Assembly: GCA_023231475.1 (NCBI GenBank)
Contig: JALJEE010003038.1
Coordinates: 1-64,000 of the forward strand
From: Seison nebaliae
Lineage: Eukaryota > Rotifera > Pararotatoria > Seisonacea > Seisonidae
Length of the DNA: 64,000 bases
Direction of reading: 5' to 3'
Under the pieces are notes generated by a model that was not told the DNA's origin, searched no databases, and saw only the letters and a program-made list of their open reading frames with translations. A program made the translations under genes and the position numbers. Below, piece after piece: positions 46,135 through 56,718 of the stretch. The first letter of the stretch is position 1, and the number at the start of each line of letters is the position of its first letter.

Positions 46135-47500
46135 ATGCAGTGTTTATTGTTCCTTATTTATTCTTTTACTATTCACTATGTTAGCAGCGTGTTAGAGGAC
46201 AATCCATTAACTTCGGGAGTAAACCCTGAGTTTTACAGACAAGCTGAAGAAATTCAGAAAGAAGAACATGATAAAGATGAGTATGGGAGGATGGTAACTT
46301 CTCTGGAACTATTGGGCATAGACACTGATTGTCGACATTTAATTCATGCTGATGAACGAACTTTACCATTGCCAATTTATAATGAGGCAACACGCCGTAC
46401 TGTACTAGTTTCCATTCACTTCCTTTATATGGAATTCATTTTCGATAGGAGTCGATTGGAGAAGGAGGACAAGGTCACGCATTCGCACTAGAAGATGAGG
46501 AAGGTAATCGTATTGTTAAAAAAAGTTTGATTAGCATATAAAATTGCGTACAAAACTCTTTAAAAGTTACCACTAAAGCTCAATACGTGTTGATTGAATA
46601 TAATGCCTTGGAGGGTCTTGCTCGTCATCCGATAGGTCATTGGCATGAATTCGCTCCGATAGATGTAGGACAAGGGAGAATCAAAAGAGGTCCTGAACCT
46701 TCACATATTTTCCGTGGTTAGTATCATTTGGTGAATTAAACTTAATTATTGTTTTATAATCAGCGATAAAGATGAGAGCATATTCGCATGAGGGGAAATT
46801 TTGCATAGGTACAACTTATGTTCCCGGTACAAACTTGAGGTATTTCAATGGGATATTTAATTTAAATCCTGTTATATCACTGAAACGCAAAATCGCTTTC
46901 TTTATTATGGCAGCTCGACAAATTCAAGCAGTTCATTTCACTTTAAACGGACATGAGGTTTTCGATTACCAATTGTTTCGAAAGGGTGCCTACGCTAACC
47001 ACCATGGAGACCTTCATTCTCGCAATATAATCGTTCAACGTAAACAGTTTCCGAAAAAAAGGTATATTACTCCAATTCTAATCGATTATGGTCTTAGCAT
47101 TTCCAATATGTATCAAAAAGAACTGGATTATAAAATAGGTTATTTCAATTACATACAACGAGAGGAAGCAGGAATTGAAGAATTGAACCATATTCATGTA
47201 GGAAGAATACTTAATATAGGTCAGAGAATGGACGCATGTGCCATTGCTTTATTGCTCATACTGTTGCTGATAGATCGTCTAAATTTGTACCGTCCTAGAC
47301 TAAGTGATATATGTAGGCCTTTTGGAAACCAACTATATGATAGTATCAAAAGAAATATCGTCATGCCATATCGTGTAATTCCTTCTTCCCAAAAGCCAGA
47401 ACTCAGACTATTTTTACCGTTGTTGAACTATCTATATTTTATGACAACACCATATGCAAATTATAAGATTTGGAACAAATTTACCAGTTTTCAGTTTTAA
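46135..47500 (+). CDS. Secreted protein-kinase-like protein with HGD catalytic loop
   Basis: Four exons, 46135-46401, 46449-46524, 46567-46716 and 46764-47500, give 409 aa; introns are 42-47 nt. The ATG at 46135 starts a signal peptide (MQCLLFLIYSFTIHYVSS). Kinase landmarks in order: glycine loop GEGGQGHAFAL, beta3 lysines IVKK, an alpha-C candidate EYNALEGL, catalytic loop HHGDLHSRNIIV (HGD instead of HRD, with the metal-binding Asn), ILIDYG in place of DFG, and alpha-F RMDACAIALLLILLLID. All residues needed for phosphotransfer seem present, in the style of aminoglycoside-kinase/RIO-like or ABC1-like families rather than classical kinases. Substrate unknown. Likely acts in the secretory pathway or outside the cell. 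Related in layout to the gene at 8486. Confidence 0.75.
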
Positions 47501-47939
47501 AATCATTTTTATCTTCAACTTTGGTATAACATTTCAAACTTTTCACTCAGTGATACACTCAGTATTGAAATAACTATTGTGTTTTCATGTTCGCTTGGAT
47601 TTGTTTTTAATTTACATGTTTCGATTATAAGATATGAAAACGAACGAAAAGAAAAATATACATACTTTTCAAAAGAATCCAAGGTAGTTCTGTTATGATT
47701 ATTTGCTAATTCAAATAAAATGTTATAAGATCTTTTTACTTACATGAATTTTTCTTTAATTCCTTTGGAAATTTTTCATGTGATTTGCTTACAAGGGAAG
47801 TATCTAATATGCAGGAATCGAAATTCAAAAGAAAAGTTAAAAAAGATGTTAAAAATAATACTGATCAGGAAAGCAGTCTTATTTTTCTCACAATAGTTCA
47901 ATTAGTGCCTATATTGTAGTCTTCATCAAACGGATAATT
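47501..47939. other. Spacer
   Basis: No coding signal; AT-rich 3' flank of the kinase-like gene. Confidence 0.4.
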
Positions 47940-48490
47940 TATTATCCCACAATGTCCTTTTTACTGATTTTGTTTAGACAATATTGTTGACATCCCGCAT
48001 ATTCATAATAAAGATGGTAGAGAAATCTGAGGAAAGAATACCGAGTTGTAGCCGTAAACATATCAACAAACAAATGGTGGAGGGAAATGTTCTGTTTTAA
48101 AACACATGATATAAATATGTGAAGAAGGAAAAGAAGATGAGATGTTCCTGGACAAGATGGTCCATAAGCAGTTTGATATGATGAATATAAAAAAATGCGA
48201 TAACGGAATAAAATAAGATTGTAAACCAATTTAATTACGAATGGAGAGTTATATATCGGACGATAGGAATTTAACGAAGAGGATTCTAAATTCGGCATCT
48301 TATGGATAGCAATTACTTTGAACCAGGAAGCAGTGGAGGAAAATTGGTCTTCCAACAAGCATGTGCTCCCAAACCATCGAGTATAGTAATTGATTCGTAA
48401 ACTTCTTGAGTAGAAAAGGAAGTGAAACAGAAATTATGAAAAATAGAAAGATTGAACGGAATAAGAAGATTTTTGAGAAGTAAGTCAAAT
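47940..48490 (-). mobile_element. Degenerate LINE reverse transcriptase fragment
   Basis: Two overlapping minus-strand frames. The lower one has FKVIAIHKMPN...LNSYRPI (compare VKSGS...VNSYRPIS at 750-790), YQTAYGPSCPGTSHLLFLLH (compare QFAYRSTGRGTLPLILLL) and LFVDMFTATTRYS at the position of motif A (F-x-D-x-x-x-A-F-D). It covers the same RT region as the fragment at 11-1075 but is more decayed. Confidence 0.65.
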
Positions 48491-48491
48491 A

Positions 48492-48690
48492 TTACGGAGC
48501 ATTATGCGCGTATACCAGTAGGGGTCTAATGGGAACTACCCTATGGTGACAACATGGTCCGAATTCTCCGTACAATGATTTGAGTATAGCCCAAAATATT
48601 AGAAGTACAACACCAACAACCACTATACTTACCAGACACGGTCCACCGTCTTGACATACCCAATCTATAAATAGAAGATATGAATACATA
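48492..48690 (-). CDS. Possible C-terminal exon of a small Cys-rich membrane protein
   Basis: About 57 codons after an acceptor at 48673 (ctatttatag): DWVCQDGGPC, one membrane helix (LVSIVVVGVVLLIFWAIL), then EFGPCCHHRVVPIRP and the end AHNAP. Paired Cys before and after the helix recall CYSTM/shisa-like small proteins. A possible upstream exon lies at about 48735-48765 but its phase does not match cleanly. Tentative. Confidence 0.35.
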
Positions 48691-48792
48691 AGAATGAATA
48701 CGTATTAGAATATTTCATATGATCCAACTTACAAGACCAGCAAACAATGGATGATTTTTGTCTGTTAATCAAAAGACAATATTCTTAATAAA

Positions 48793-49269
48793 TTAATTCG
48801 AAAAAGAACTGCGATATTTATGTTTCGTGGAACGTTTACGGTTGTTAGAACAAGAATTATTCTTATTATATGGCATAGTTTTAAGAAAAACATTTCCTGA
48901 ATTATGATTATCATTTTCCTTCAAGTTTACTTCAATTATTTGAAAGTTGTTCATCCATTCTTCACTTTCATAATTGTTCCATTTGAACTTAGCGAAAATC
49001 TGATCCTTTGAAGAATTTAAACGATAAATTATGCCCTTAATCATTACTGTTTCTCTTGGCTAAAGTGTGAGAAGAATTACAGATTCCAAAACAGAACAAC
49101 TAAATTTAACCAGTACCTGTGTAGATTTCGGTTCAAAGTGAGCACGAGTTGTATTAGAAAAAAATTCGATTTGTAGAAAATTCGTAAACGAATAATTTTT
49201 AATTGAAATGGATGATTCGTACATGTGAAAATTATTTTCAACGAAACAAACCGGAATTGATTTTTTCAT
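48793..49269 (-). CDS. Small MSP-domain-like protein (139 aa)
   Basis: Two exons, 49269-49117 and 49059-48793, joined in phase over a 57-nt intron. The first about 90 residues follow the major-sperm-protein/VAP beta-sandwich pattern: strands MYESSISIKNYS, LQIEFFSNT, HFEPKSTQPRETVMIKGIIY, and the late SSKDQIFAKFKWNN, which parallels the E-D-Q-F-x-I-E-W-T-N end of MSP. The tail is basic and Asn/Ser-rich. MSP proteins build the nematode sperm cytoskeleton; VAP/MOSPD proteins bind FFAT motifs at membranes. No membrane helix here, so it resembles the soluble single-domain type. Start ATG is the first in the frame. Confidence 0.5.
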
Positions 49270-49441
49270 TCTAACATTTCATTTAGAAAATTTTTATCGG
49301 ATTTTAATGAGTTTCTTGATGGATCAATTTCATGGGAATTTATTCATATTGAGAAAAAAATAAAATATTTGAAAAATTAATTTTATTAATTTTATGATTA
49401 TTAATATATTATGTAATTACAAATACGAAAATTATGATTAT

Positions 49442-51423
49442 TTAAAGTTTGGATTTTGGAAAAAACTTTTGTTTGTAGATTGTCCAATCAATAAACTCTT
49501 GAAACTTTCTTTTTAATTCTAATTCTGTTGGTAGTGGTGTCATCTGATTAATATTATAAATATTATAAAACGATGGACAAACGATAAATATGAACTTCAA
49601 TTCGCATTCGTCTTATTAATTTCTCTGACAGATGTTCAGTGAAGAATTTCCGGTTGATGAGAATGCATTCGGTTCCATCTGAAATTAAAGTTGTTGGCAT
49701 CGAACCTTGAGTTGAGCCAAAAACGATATCATGTAAACCCTGAAAATATAAATTTATTCAAATTTCTGAGCAAAATAATTTCCAACGAAAACATTTCCTT
49801 CACTCAGAGTTTGAATATGGACATAAATTCTTTCCGGTTTCTTTTCATCCTTAACATGTCGTTCTTGAGGTTTTTGAATTTCTTTCTTAATTGGAGGAAG
49901 TTTAGTGGGTAACTTTGATTGCCGACCAAATTTTCGAGACTTTGTCGTCGCTTGTTTTTTCAAAAGTTTAACGGAAGCTTTCGTTTTATTAATTTTTGGT
50001 GCATCCAACAATTTCAATATTCGACAATGTCCACTTTTGACTATATATAACCATTCACTATTCGTACTGTTCTTACACATAACCGTTCCTTTCCTATCGG
50101 TATAAATGAAGATAATTCAATTAGAAGATCGATTAACTTGAAATATGTAAATAGACAAATATTTGGTTTATCATATGGTAACTCTGCGATTGGCCAATGC
50201 TTAATATATTCGACTTTATGTAAGAAACGAATATGTGATGGAACAGATCCTTTTTCGTAATGCATAAAAATATCGACAAATGCCGAACGATCCAAAGTTA
50301 ACAACGTGACTGAAGTACAACAACTAACAGTTGCGTTACGTTTAGCCCCACTCATCAAAGCCAATTCCTTTTATGAGAAGAATGAGGAAAATGAAAGAAA
50401 ATAAAATTGATAAACTCCAAATGTATCTCCTTTCTTGAGAAATGCGACATCTTTAGTTTCAGTTGTTCCATTTTCTTCGTTTGTCTTCGTTATAGTGACA
50501 ACAGTTTTCCCAGATAGTATCAGATAAAAATTATCAGCATAATGACCTTGACGTAGTATTACCCGGTTCGCTCCAAATTCGTCATAATATGATCGTTTTG
50601 CTAATTCTTGTTGCATATTGATGGGAAATTCGGCAAATTGTTGAACCGATTGAGTTAGATCTAATACAATATTGTTGATCTGTTCCCCAGTTCTCCTCGT
50701 TGGTGGTAAAGTTAAAGCATATTTTACTTCTTTCGACAATTGACGCTTGAAAAAAGATAAATTTAATAAAAAAGAAAAAAAGTAAAAACGAAGAACTTCT
50801 TTAGGTCTTCGGAAGTAGGAGAGGTCAAATATTCCTATTGAACTGTTTGTATCCATGCCTTGTAATTGAGATATTTCCTCTTCAATCTCATTACCTTCAA
50901 CTGTTACTCGACGACGATTTTGCTTCACATAGGAAATTGCACGTAAACAAATGATAATTAGTTTGACCCATCGTCGAAAATACTTCAACGCCTTTTTGAA
51001 GGAAAGAATAATTGACATTAAAATTCATCCATGAAAGCATTGTAGTTAGTTTAGTTTTGAAAAGAATGGTTAAAATAATAAATCGGAAATAAAAAAGGAA
51101 ATGCTGACGGATATTTTACGGAAGGTCTTCAAATGAGAAAGTTTCAGACATAGTCGCCATGTCTTATTCGACCGATTATACAATATTGCTTTCCTAAACA
51201 ACTCATAACTCCTACGAATTTTTTTTGGATGTTCTGGAAAATAGGTATCGTTAGGCTTCGCTAATAATGGTAAATTTTCGTGGTGGTGATAGTTGCGAGA
51301 ATCGACACTATGAATAAATTTAGCATGAGTCTGTATCAACAGTTGAGAGTTCTTGGTTGATGTAGAGTTGATTGGTGGTAATTTGATGAAAGGACGATGA
51401 TGATGAGAATTTTCAGTTTTCAT
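49442..51423 (-). CDS. CNBD2: Cyclic nucleotide-binding domain-containing protein 2-like
   Basis: Seven exons: 51423-51109, 50991-50797, 50745-50416, 50367-50138, 50093-49787, 49739-49596 and 49543-49442, total 540 aa (all junctions keep frame; introns 44-117 nt). The N-terminal third is basic and His-rich. CNB domain 1: NFYLILSGKTVV, GDTFGELALMSGAKRNATVSC with the FGELA...R cassette intact. CNB domain 2: GTVMCKNSTNSEWLYIVKSG, interrupted by a Lys-rich insert of about 60 residues, then GNVFGLHDIVF. The C terminus ends with LKRKFQEFIDWTIYKQK, as in mammalian CNBD2, which binds cAMP in male germ cells and is needed for sperm flagellum shape. Start ATG 51423 is the first; an extra upstream exon at 51983-52552 is possible (in-phase joint through GCGGGAAAA at about 51456). 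Confidence 0.85.
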
Positions 51424-51982
51424 GGCGAAGAAAGTTGAAAAAAATTTTCCCGCCTTCACAATTAGTCATCGAAGGAAAGCTGATAGTTGAGGGGGAGAAA
51501 GTAAAGTAGAAAGAACAAATAAGTGATGACTTAGCAATTGGTCCGACTGAAGGAAGAATGGTGAGGAAAGTTTTATTAAAGAATTATTAAAATTTCACTT
51601 GTTTTTTTATTAAGTTTCTTTCTAATATCAATCTGCTATTACTTCAACACATGAGAGTCTTATTGTTATCGTCATTCGAATAATTGTTGGTCTTCTTCAA
51701 ATAATTATTTATGCCTCGAATGTAAATGGGAGAAAGACAGGAAGCACGAAAAAGAATAAATTTGTGTAGGAATTGTAGTAAAGAAAGTTCGTCTAGGATA
51801 ATTGTTAGTATTAGGCAAGATTATAAAACGACAAGTAAGCAAGCAGTTAAGGAATAAGGCAAGTGAAGAAGTGAAAGAAGATTGAGAGAGACATTATGAT
51901 GAAAATAAAATGATTTCGACATTTTGCTTTCGTCTCACAGAGACTACGAATAAATTAAGCCATGGAAAGAAAGTTCAGTGAA
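51424..51982. other. Spacer or intron 5' of the CNBD2-like gene
   Basis: No supported exon. If the frame at 51983-52552 belongs to the CNBD2-like gene, this is its first intron; otherwise it is the promoter. Confidence 0.4.
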
Positions 51983-52552
51983 CTAAATGAATGAATAAAA
52001 GTGGAAATTGAATCTAACGCTATCATAAATGATTGTTATAGGTGGACATTGAAAAATCTTTATAGTTCTCTTGCAGAAAATCGTTGAAACACTTCCTGTT
52101 ATTTTATGACTTTCTTCACTCGAACAATTCGAATGTGGGAACTTTTTCTGTCGATTAAACTTCTTTCCAGAAGATGATGAATTATACCATTCATCATCAA
52201 ATGTTGTCAAAGCAGTTTTCACTCGATGGAAATATTTCATTTTTCCCGTTGACTCTATATGACTTTTACGTCTTTCCTGATTTTTTGGCGAGATGAAAAT
52301 CGTCGGTACTGTCGTAGCAGTCGTAGTTCCCGTTCGTTGCATTCTTGACGAAAAAGTTGAGTATTTAGTGATATGGGAATTAGACGATGATGGAAGAATA
52401 ATTTGATTTCGATAAAATGGTAAAGTACGACGTTCGAATTGTAAAAGCTTCTTATGAAGTCTTTCAGTTTCTGTCATGTAAACACCATCATCATCATCAT
52501 CATGTTGATTACGTATTAATCGAGTTAATCGACTAGTTGTTTCAATCATCAT
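51983..52552 (-). CDS. Hypothetical Ser/Thr-rich ORF, possible 5' exon of the CNBD2-like gene
   Basis: 189 codons from ATG at 52552, without stop. Polar and basic with an Asp run (NQHDDDDDGVY), Ser runs and no domain or membrane helix. A GT at about 52022 after the codons for IIYDS would leave phase 0, compatible with an acceptor just upstream of the CNBD2-like exon at 51456. A separate gene is equally possible. Confidence 0.4.
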   Translation of the reverse strand: MMIETTSRLTRLIRNQHDDDDDGVYMTETERLHKKLLQFERRTLPFYRNQIILPSSSNSHITKYSTFSSRMQRTGTTTATTVPTIFISPKNQERRKSHIESTGKMKYFHRVKTALTTFDDEWYNSSSSGKKFNRQKKFPHSNCSSEESHKITGSVSTIFCKRTIKIFQCPPITIIYDSVRFNFHFYSFI

Positions 52553-52998
52553 CTCTTCTCCCTCACATCTGCTTGCCGTTCTTGAGAGTACTAGTAAATT
52601 ATATGAAAATTATGTAATGAGGAGAAAGTAGTTTAAATTATACAGTTTATGTCGTTTTAAGTAATTCCGTTTTAACGTAAGAAGTGAAAACGAACTCAAC
52701 TCATTCCAATTTCTCAATATTGAATACTCATTCAATGAATTCAAGGGATTGGATGTGAGCACTTCAAAACCTTCAAAGTAATGAATCAACAAAAGCTTCC
52801 CTTCTCACCACTCATAGACGAGCGAACGAATTGATATGTTAAACCAAAGAAACAAGTTGCCGTTATAATCAAGAAACAAAATCAAAATCTCCGTCGGCAA
52901 TGAATGGAAGTTGTTAAAAGAAATCTCTCAAAACGGAAAGAATGAATTCGTTTGAATGACATCGGATATGATTCCTTTAGTGACAAGTATAAAAACTT
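52553..52998. other. Spacer
   Basis: No supported coding exon between the Ser/Thr-rich ORF and the PDSS2-like gene. Confidence 0.4.
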
Positions 52999-54840
52999 TT
53001 ATTTTTTATCAAAATTTTTTAAGGAAGAAAAATTCCTCTGTGAAGTATAATCGATTAGAGTGGATAATGAATGGAAGAAACTCTTCGTCAGTCCATCATC
53101 GATCTTCTTATTCATATCATCATTAAGAACTTGATGGAATTGTTTATAAGAAGATTGAGTTAATTGGTGAATTCTCTCATTCGTATCAGTGAGGTATTGT
53201 TTCAAGTGGAGTTGATCTCCGATCTCCAATCTAATAATATTCGAGAAATTTTTACATTTCCCAATTAGTTGATAGAAAGTGAGGAATAAATTTAAGTTTT
53301 CTCCAAATTCTTTCACCGAATTCAACAAATCGTCATTCGATTCCAACGATAGGGCACATGATGATTTTAGCATAGCGACGAATAATTGAGAATCAATACA
53401 ATCTTTCGAATATAAATATTGTTGACAAGAACGAATCAATAGAGAACTCATATGACTCTTGTTCGATGTTAAATGAGGAACGATTAATTTCATATTGAAT
53501 TCATTAAAACTTTCATTACTCTTTAATAATTCTTCATCACAAAACAAAGTATAATTCATTTCAGAAATCTTCTTTAACGCATCTGACACGAAAACTACAG
53601 ATTGTGGCGATCGAGTAGACGCGAGTGTTGTACTCGCTCTCGCCAATAAATAATCTCCACACAACAGTGCCAATTTATTTCCGATCGATAAAATATTTGA
53701 TGGAATAATCGGATCATCTAACGATTGGGAATGGCACAAATGTTTCTGTATGAAATAATGAAATAAATCATTTTGTGCAAGTAGAATTGTAGATTTGTGG
53801 GAGAGCATGTCCAACTGACAATCATTAGTGATATCGATCGATAAATGAATTTGATGACTCAATCGGATCATTTCCACCACATCTATTATCATTTTCATAC
53901 GATTGTCATTCTCTGATTTATTCGAAAGTAAATGATGAAGTTGTAACGTTATCAGAGTTCTGATATTTCTTTGTTTCATTTCGGTCGAATGGAAATTATT
54001 CGATAATTTCGATATAGTTGGGAAATGTTGGAATAAATAGAAAGATTTTTCTTGATAATTTTTCAATTTCTTCACATTGTCCGAAATAGATTTTAAAACA
54101 GATTTCGGAGAGAATCCTTCGAATTTATTCTTATTAATTTCCATCCATTTCATTAGATTTCCATTAATATTGAATGATTCTGATGTGGCGGCAGTTAATG
54201 CAACTTTCAATGTTAACAATTGAAGGAAATTTAATTTATTCGTTTTAATTTCATTATTTTCCGTCTCTTGATCGATTTGACGATCTTCTTTAATATAATC
54301 GTCAAATACTCGTTTGGTGATTGAGGAGACATAAGATTCATTTGTTCGATTATTGATGGAATTCTTATTTCCATTATTGATTAATTCCAACGCTTCCATT
54401 GAAAGACGATGAACTACATCGATCAATGGATGATAATTATGAACGTCAATCATCATCATTAATCGATCATTCATATTCATCTTCATCGTCTCACTTTCAT
54501 CTAATAATTTCTTTTGTTCCTTCTGCGCATGTTTCGCCAATGTCTTGTATGATGAAATTATCGTTGAAATTTCATCATTAAAAATATATTTAAAAAGACG
54601 ACTTAATCCCTGTGAATTACCATCAGGTTTCTTAAATAAATCATCCGTTATATGATTGCCATTATCAGAAGAGGAAGAGAATAAATTGAATTTCCTCTTC
54701 TTTTTCTCTTCTTTCTCTGGTAGAATAATTTCATTTAATTCTTTTTCAAAATCATAATGAATTTTCGTTGAATAATTGGAGAATAATAATCTGCTAAACT
54801 TCTGCTGAAGATAAGTTCGATATTTAATTGAATTTAGCAT
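52999..54840 (-). CDS. PDSS2: All-trans-polyprenyl diphosphate synthase subunit 2-like (ubiquinone side-chain)
   Basis: One exon of 613 codons. The ATG at 54840 gives a basic, acid-free leader (MLNSIKYRTYLQQKFSRLLF), a mitochondrial targeting signal. Conserved blocks follow in order: SRLFKYIFNDEISTI, HPLIDVVHRL, VEMIRLSHQIHLSID, GNKLALLCGDYLLARASTTL, SLLIRSCQQ, and a helical C terminus. These match PDSS2 (human about 400 aa); as in that subunit the DDxxD motifs of catalytic prenyl synthases are absent. PDSS2 pairs with PDSS1 to make the polyprenyl tail of coenzyme Q in the mitochondrial matrix. Extra length comes from polar inserts (residues about 50-90 and 150-200). It has no intron although neighbours are heavily split. 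The gene at 55053 starts 212 bp away in the opposite direction. Confidence 0.8.
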   Translation of the reverse strand: MLNSIKYRTYLQQKFSRLLFSNYSTKIHYDFEKELNEIILPEKEEKKKRKFNLFSSSSDNGNHITDDLFKKPDGNSQGLSRLFKYIFNDEISTIISSYKTLAKHAQKEQKKLLDESETMKMNMNDRLMMMIDVHNYHPLIDVVHRLSMEALELINNGNKNSINNRTNESYVSSITKRVFDDYIKEDRQIDQETENNEIKTNKLNFLQLLTLKVALTAATSESFNINGNLMKWMEINKNKFEGFSPKSVLKSISDNVKKLKNYQEKSFYLFQHFPTISKLSNNFHSTEMKQRNIRTLITLQLHHLLSNKSENDNRMKMIIDVVEMIRLSHQIHLSIDITNDCQLDMLSHKSTILLAQNDLFHYFIQKHLCHSQSLDDPIIPSNILSIGNKLALLCGDYLLARASTTLASTRSPQSVVFVSDALKKISEMNYTLFCDEELLKSNESFNEFNMKLIVPHLTSNKSHMSSLLIRSCQQYLYSKDCIDSQLFVAMLKSSCALSLESNDDLLNSVKEFGENLNLFLTFYQLIGKCKNFSNIIRLEIGDQLHLKQYLTDTNERIHQLTQSSYKQFHQVLNDDMNKKIDDGLTKSFFHSLSTLIDYTSQRNFSSLKNFDKK

Positions 54841-55052
54841 TTCTTTCAGAGAAGAAACTAAAAATTTAAATTTCAAAATTTTGAATCATCTTCTCAACTT
54901 ATCACTAAACTGAGAGTAAATATCAATTTTCTCTTTCATACTCTCACTTGCTTGTGCCACTCTCTTACTCATCACAATTTGTGTAGTTTCAGAAGAAACT
55001 GATATTGGTAAAGGAATGTTTTTGAAATATCATAAAGTTATAACAAACTAGC

Positions 55053-56577
55053 ATGAATCGATCATTGATGGAAGTTACTTCGTCGTTTGAACGAGAATAT
55101 AAACTCAATTTACGGAAAGTAGGTCATCTTATGAATTATATCCCAATTCCCTTTATCTTTTTCGATGTGTGATGGATAATAAAATTGAAAAAAAAAAGTT
55201 TTAAATTATTTACTTTAAATTAACAATATAATGAATATATGAAATAATTATGTGGTTTCAGAATAATTTTATTTGAAATAATAACAAACTTCATTTTCCC
55301 CACCAATTATTTTTCTCGTTTGGTTTGTTACATTTCCCAAATGCATTTCACTCAATAATTATTAATGACAAATATTAAAGTTGAAGGAATTCCAAGGCGA
55401 GTTTCTTAGGAAGAAAGAAGCATTAGTTGAATACAATGTTCGATTTCCTTGTTTTGATAAAGAAGAAGATTTTTTATTTCGAAATCGATTAAACGAATCA
55501 GCTCACGCATCGATAATAAAAGATTCATTCATTTGTTTCGCATGTACAAAATGTCTCGAATTACATATCTTCTCTTTGGATGAGCAGTACCTATTTAATG
55601 GTTGTGAGAGGTTTTGTGTTCCTTACTATCTATTGAACTATGCAAAATATTCGATATTACTAATGAGCGTATGTCCGTTCGATGATAGGAAACCAGCCAC
55701 TATTGTCGCTTATTCCACTTTCGATTGGACGGAATTATGGAGATCGAATGATTTCATCTTCGCTAAAGGTATGTCTATTCATTATCATTCATCTCAATCA
55801 GACAATATCGTAACGATATGTGACAGTGGGAAGAAATCGTTGACACAATTGGACATTCTTGATGGGAAGACGATTGCTTCATTCGTAATGGCTGATGCAC
55901 CATCGCCCAAAGAATTAAGCGAATATGATAGTGATGATGATGATAACGATGCAAGTTTGTTAGCACCAGTAGGTGGTGAACCATGGTACAATCTCCATTT
56001 ACATACCACTTATTCCGACAATGAACAAGAGAAATTGTTTGACATTTATTTGGTCTCTTTAGAATGGCGTGAAGGTGGATGGCTTTTCTTTACATCTGAA
56101 AATTACCAAAATTTAAAAATGTTAAAATTAAAAATAACCGACGATGTTGGTGATGTTCATTCGTCTACTCACCAAATAACCAATCAGCCTATCCATTGTA
56201 TTTCTTTAAGAAGATTAATTAACAAACCAACTGATCTTAATTATATTCTTTCTATCACAACCGATTTTTGTGAGTTGAGTTTTGAAAATAATAAACACAA
56301 GATCGTCATGTGCAACGTCGTCGCTGAATGTTTGTTAACATTCGATGTAACGATTGAAGAAGAACCAAATAATTATTTGATTGATGTCACTATGAATGGA
56401 ATAGTTCAATTACCATTTCGTCCAAGAAAGTTGTCCAGAATTGAAGCAACAAATAATGATTCAATTTTAATAACGTCAACACAAAATGCCGTGTATTTAT
56501 TGACGTTATCCAATCATGTTGATCATAATGGTAATATCACAACAATATATTCAGAAACTGATTCTGACGATAATTAA
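55053..56577 (+). CDS. Hypothetical 420-residue protein, possibly beta-propeller
   Basis: Two exons, 55053-55118 and 55381-56577, join in phase 0. The first 45 residues are helical and charged (MEVTSSFEREYKLNLRKLKEF cut short here). The rest alternates short hydrophobic strands with loops (FICFACTKCLELHIFSLDE, IVTICDSGKKSLTQLDILDG, ILITSTQNAVYLLTLSNH), as in WD40-like propellers, but clear WD dipeptides are lacking. Two acidic patches (YDSDDDDNDAS; SETDSDDN at the C terminus) suggest a nuclear or chromatin/ribosome-related protein. Family not recognised. Confidence 0.6.
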
Positions 56578-56718
56578 ACCGATTTACTGATAAACAGATA
56601 ATTTAACTTAAAAATTATTTAATAATATAATTTAATAAATATAATTTTTATAAATTAAATATCTTTTTCTTACTCTTGTCAACTTCCCAATTCATTTGCC
56701 AACATTTCCCAATAAAAA

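Noticed and set aside
55775-56009. His-rich minus-strand frames
   Set aside because: Antisense of the GAT/GAC (Asp) acidic run in the 55053 gene.
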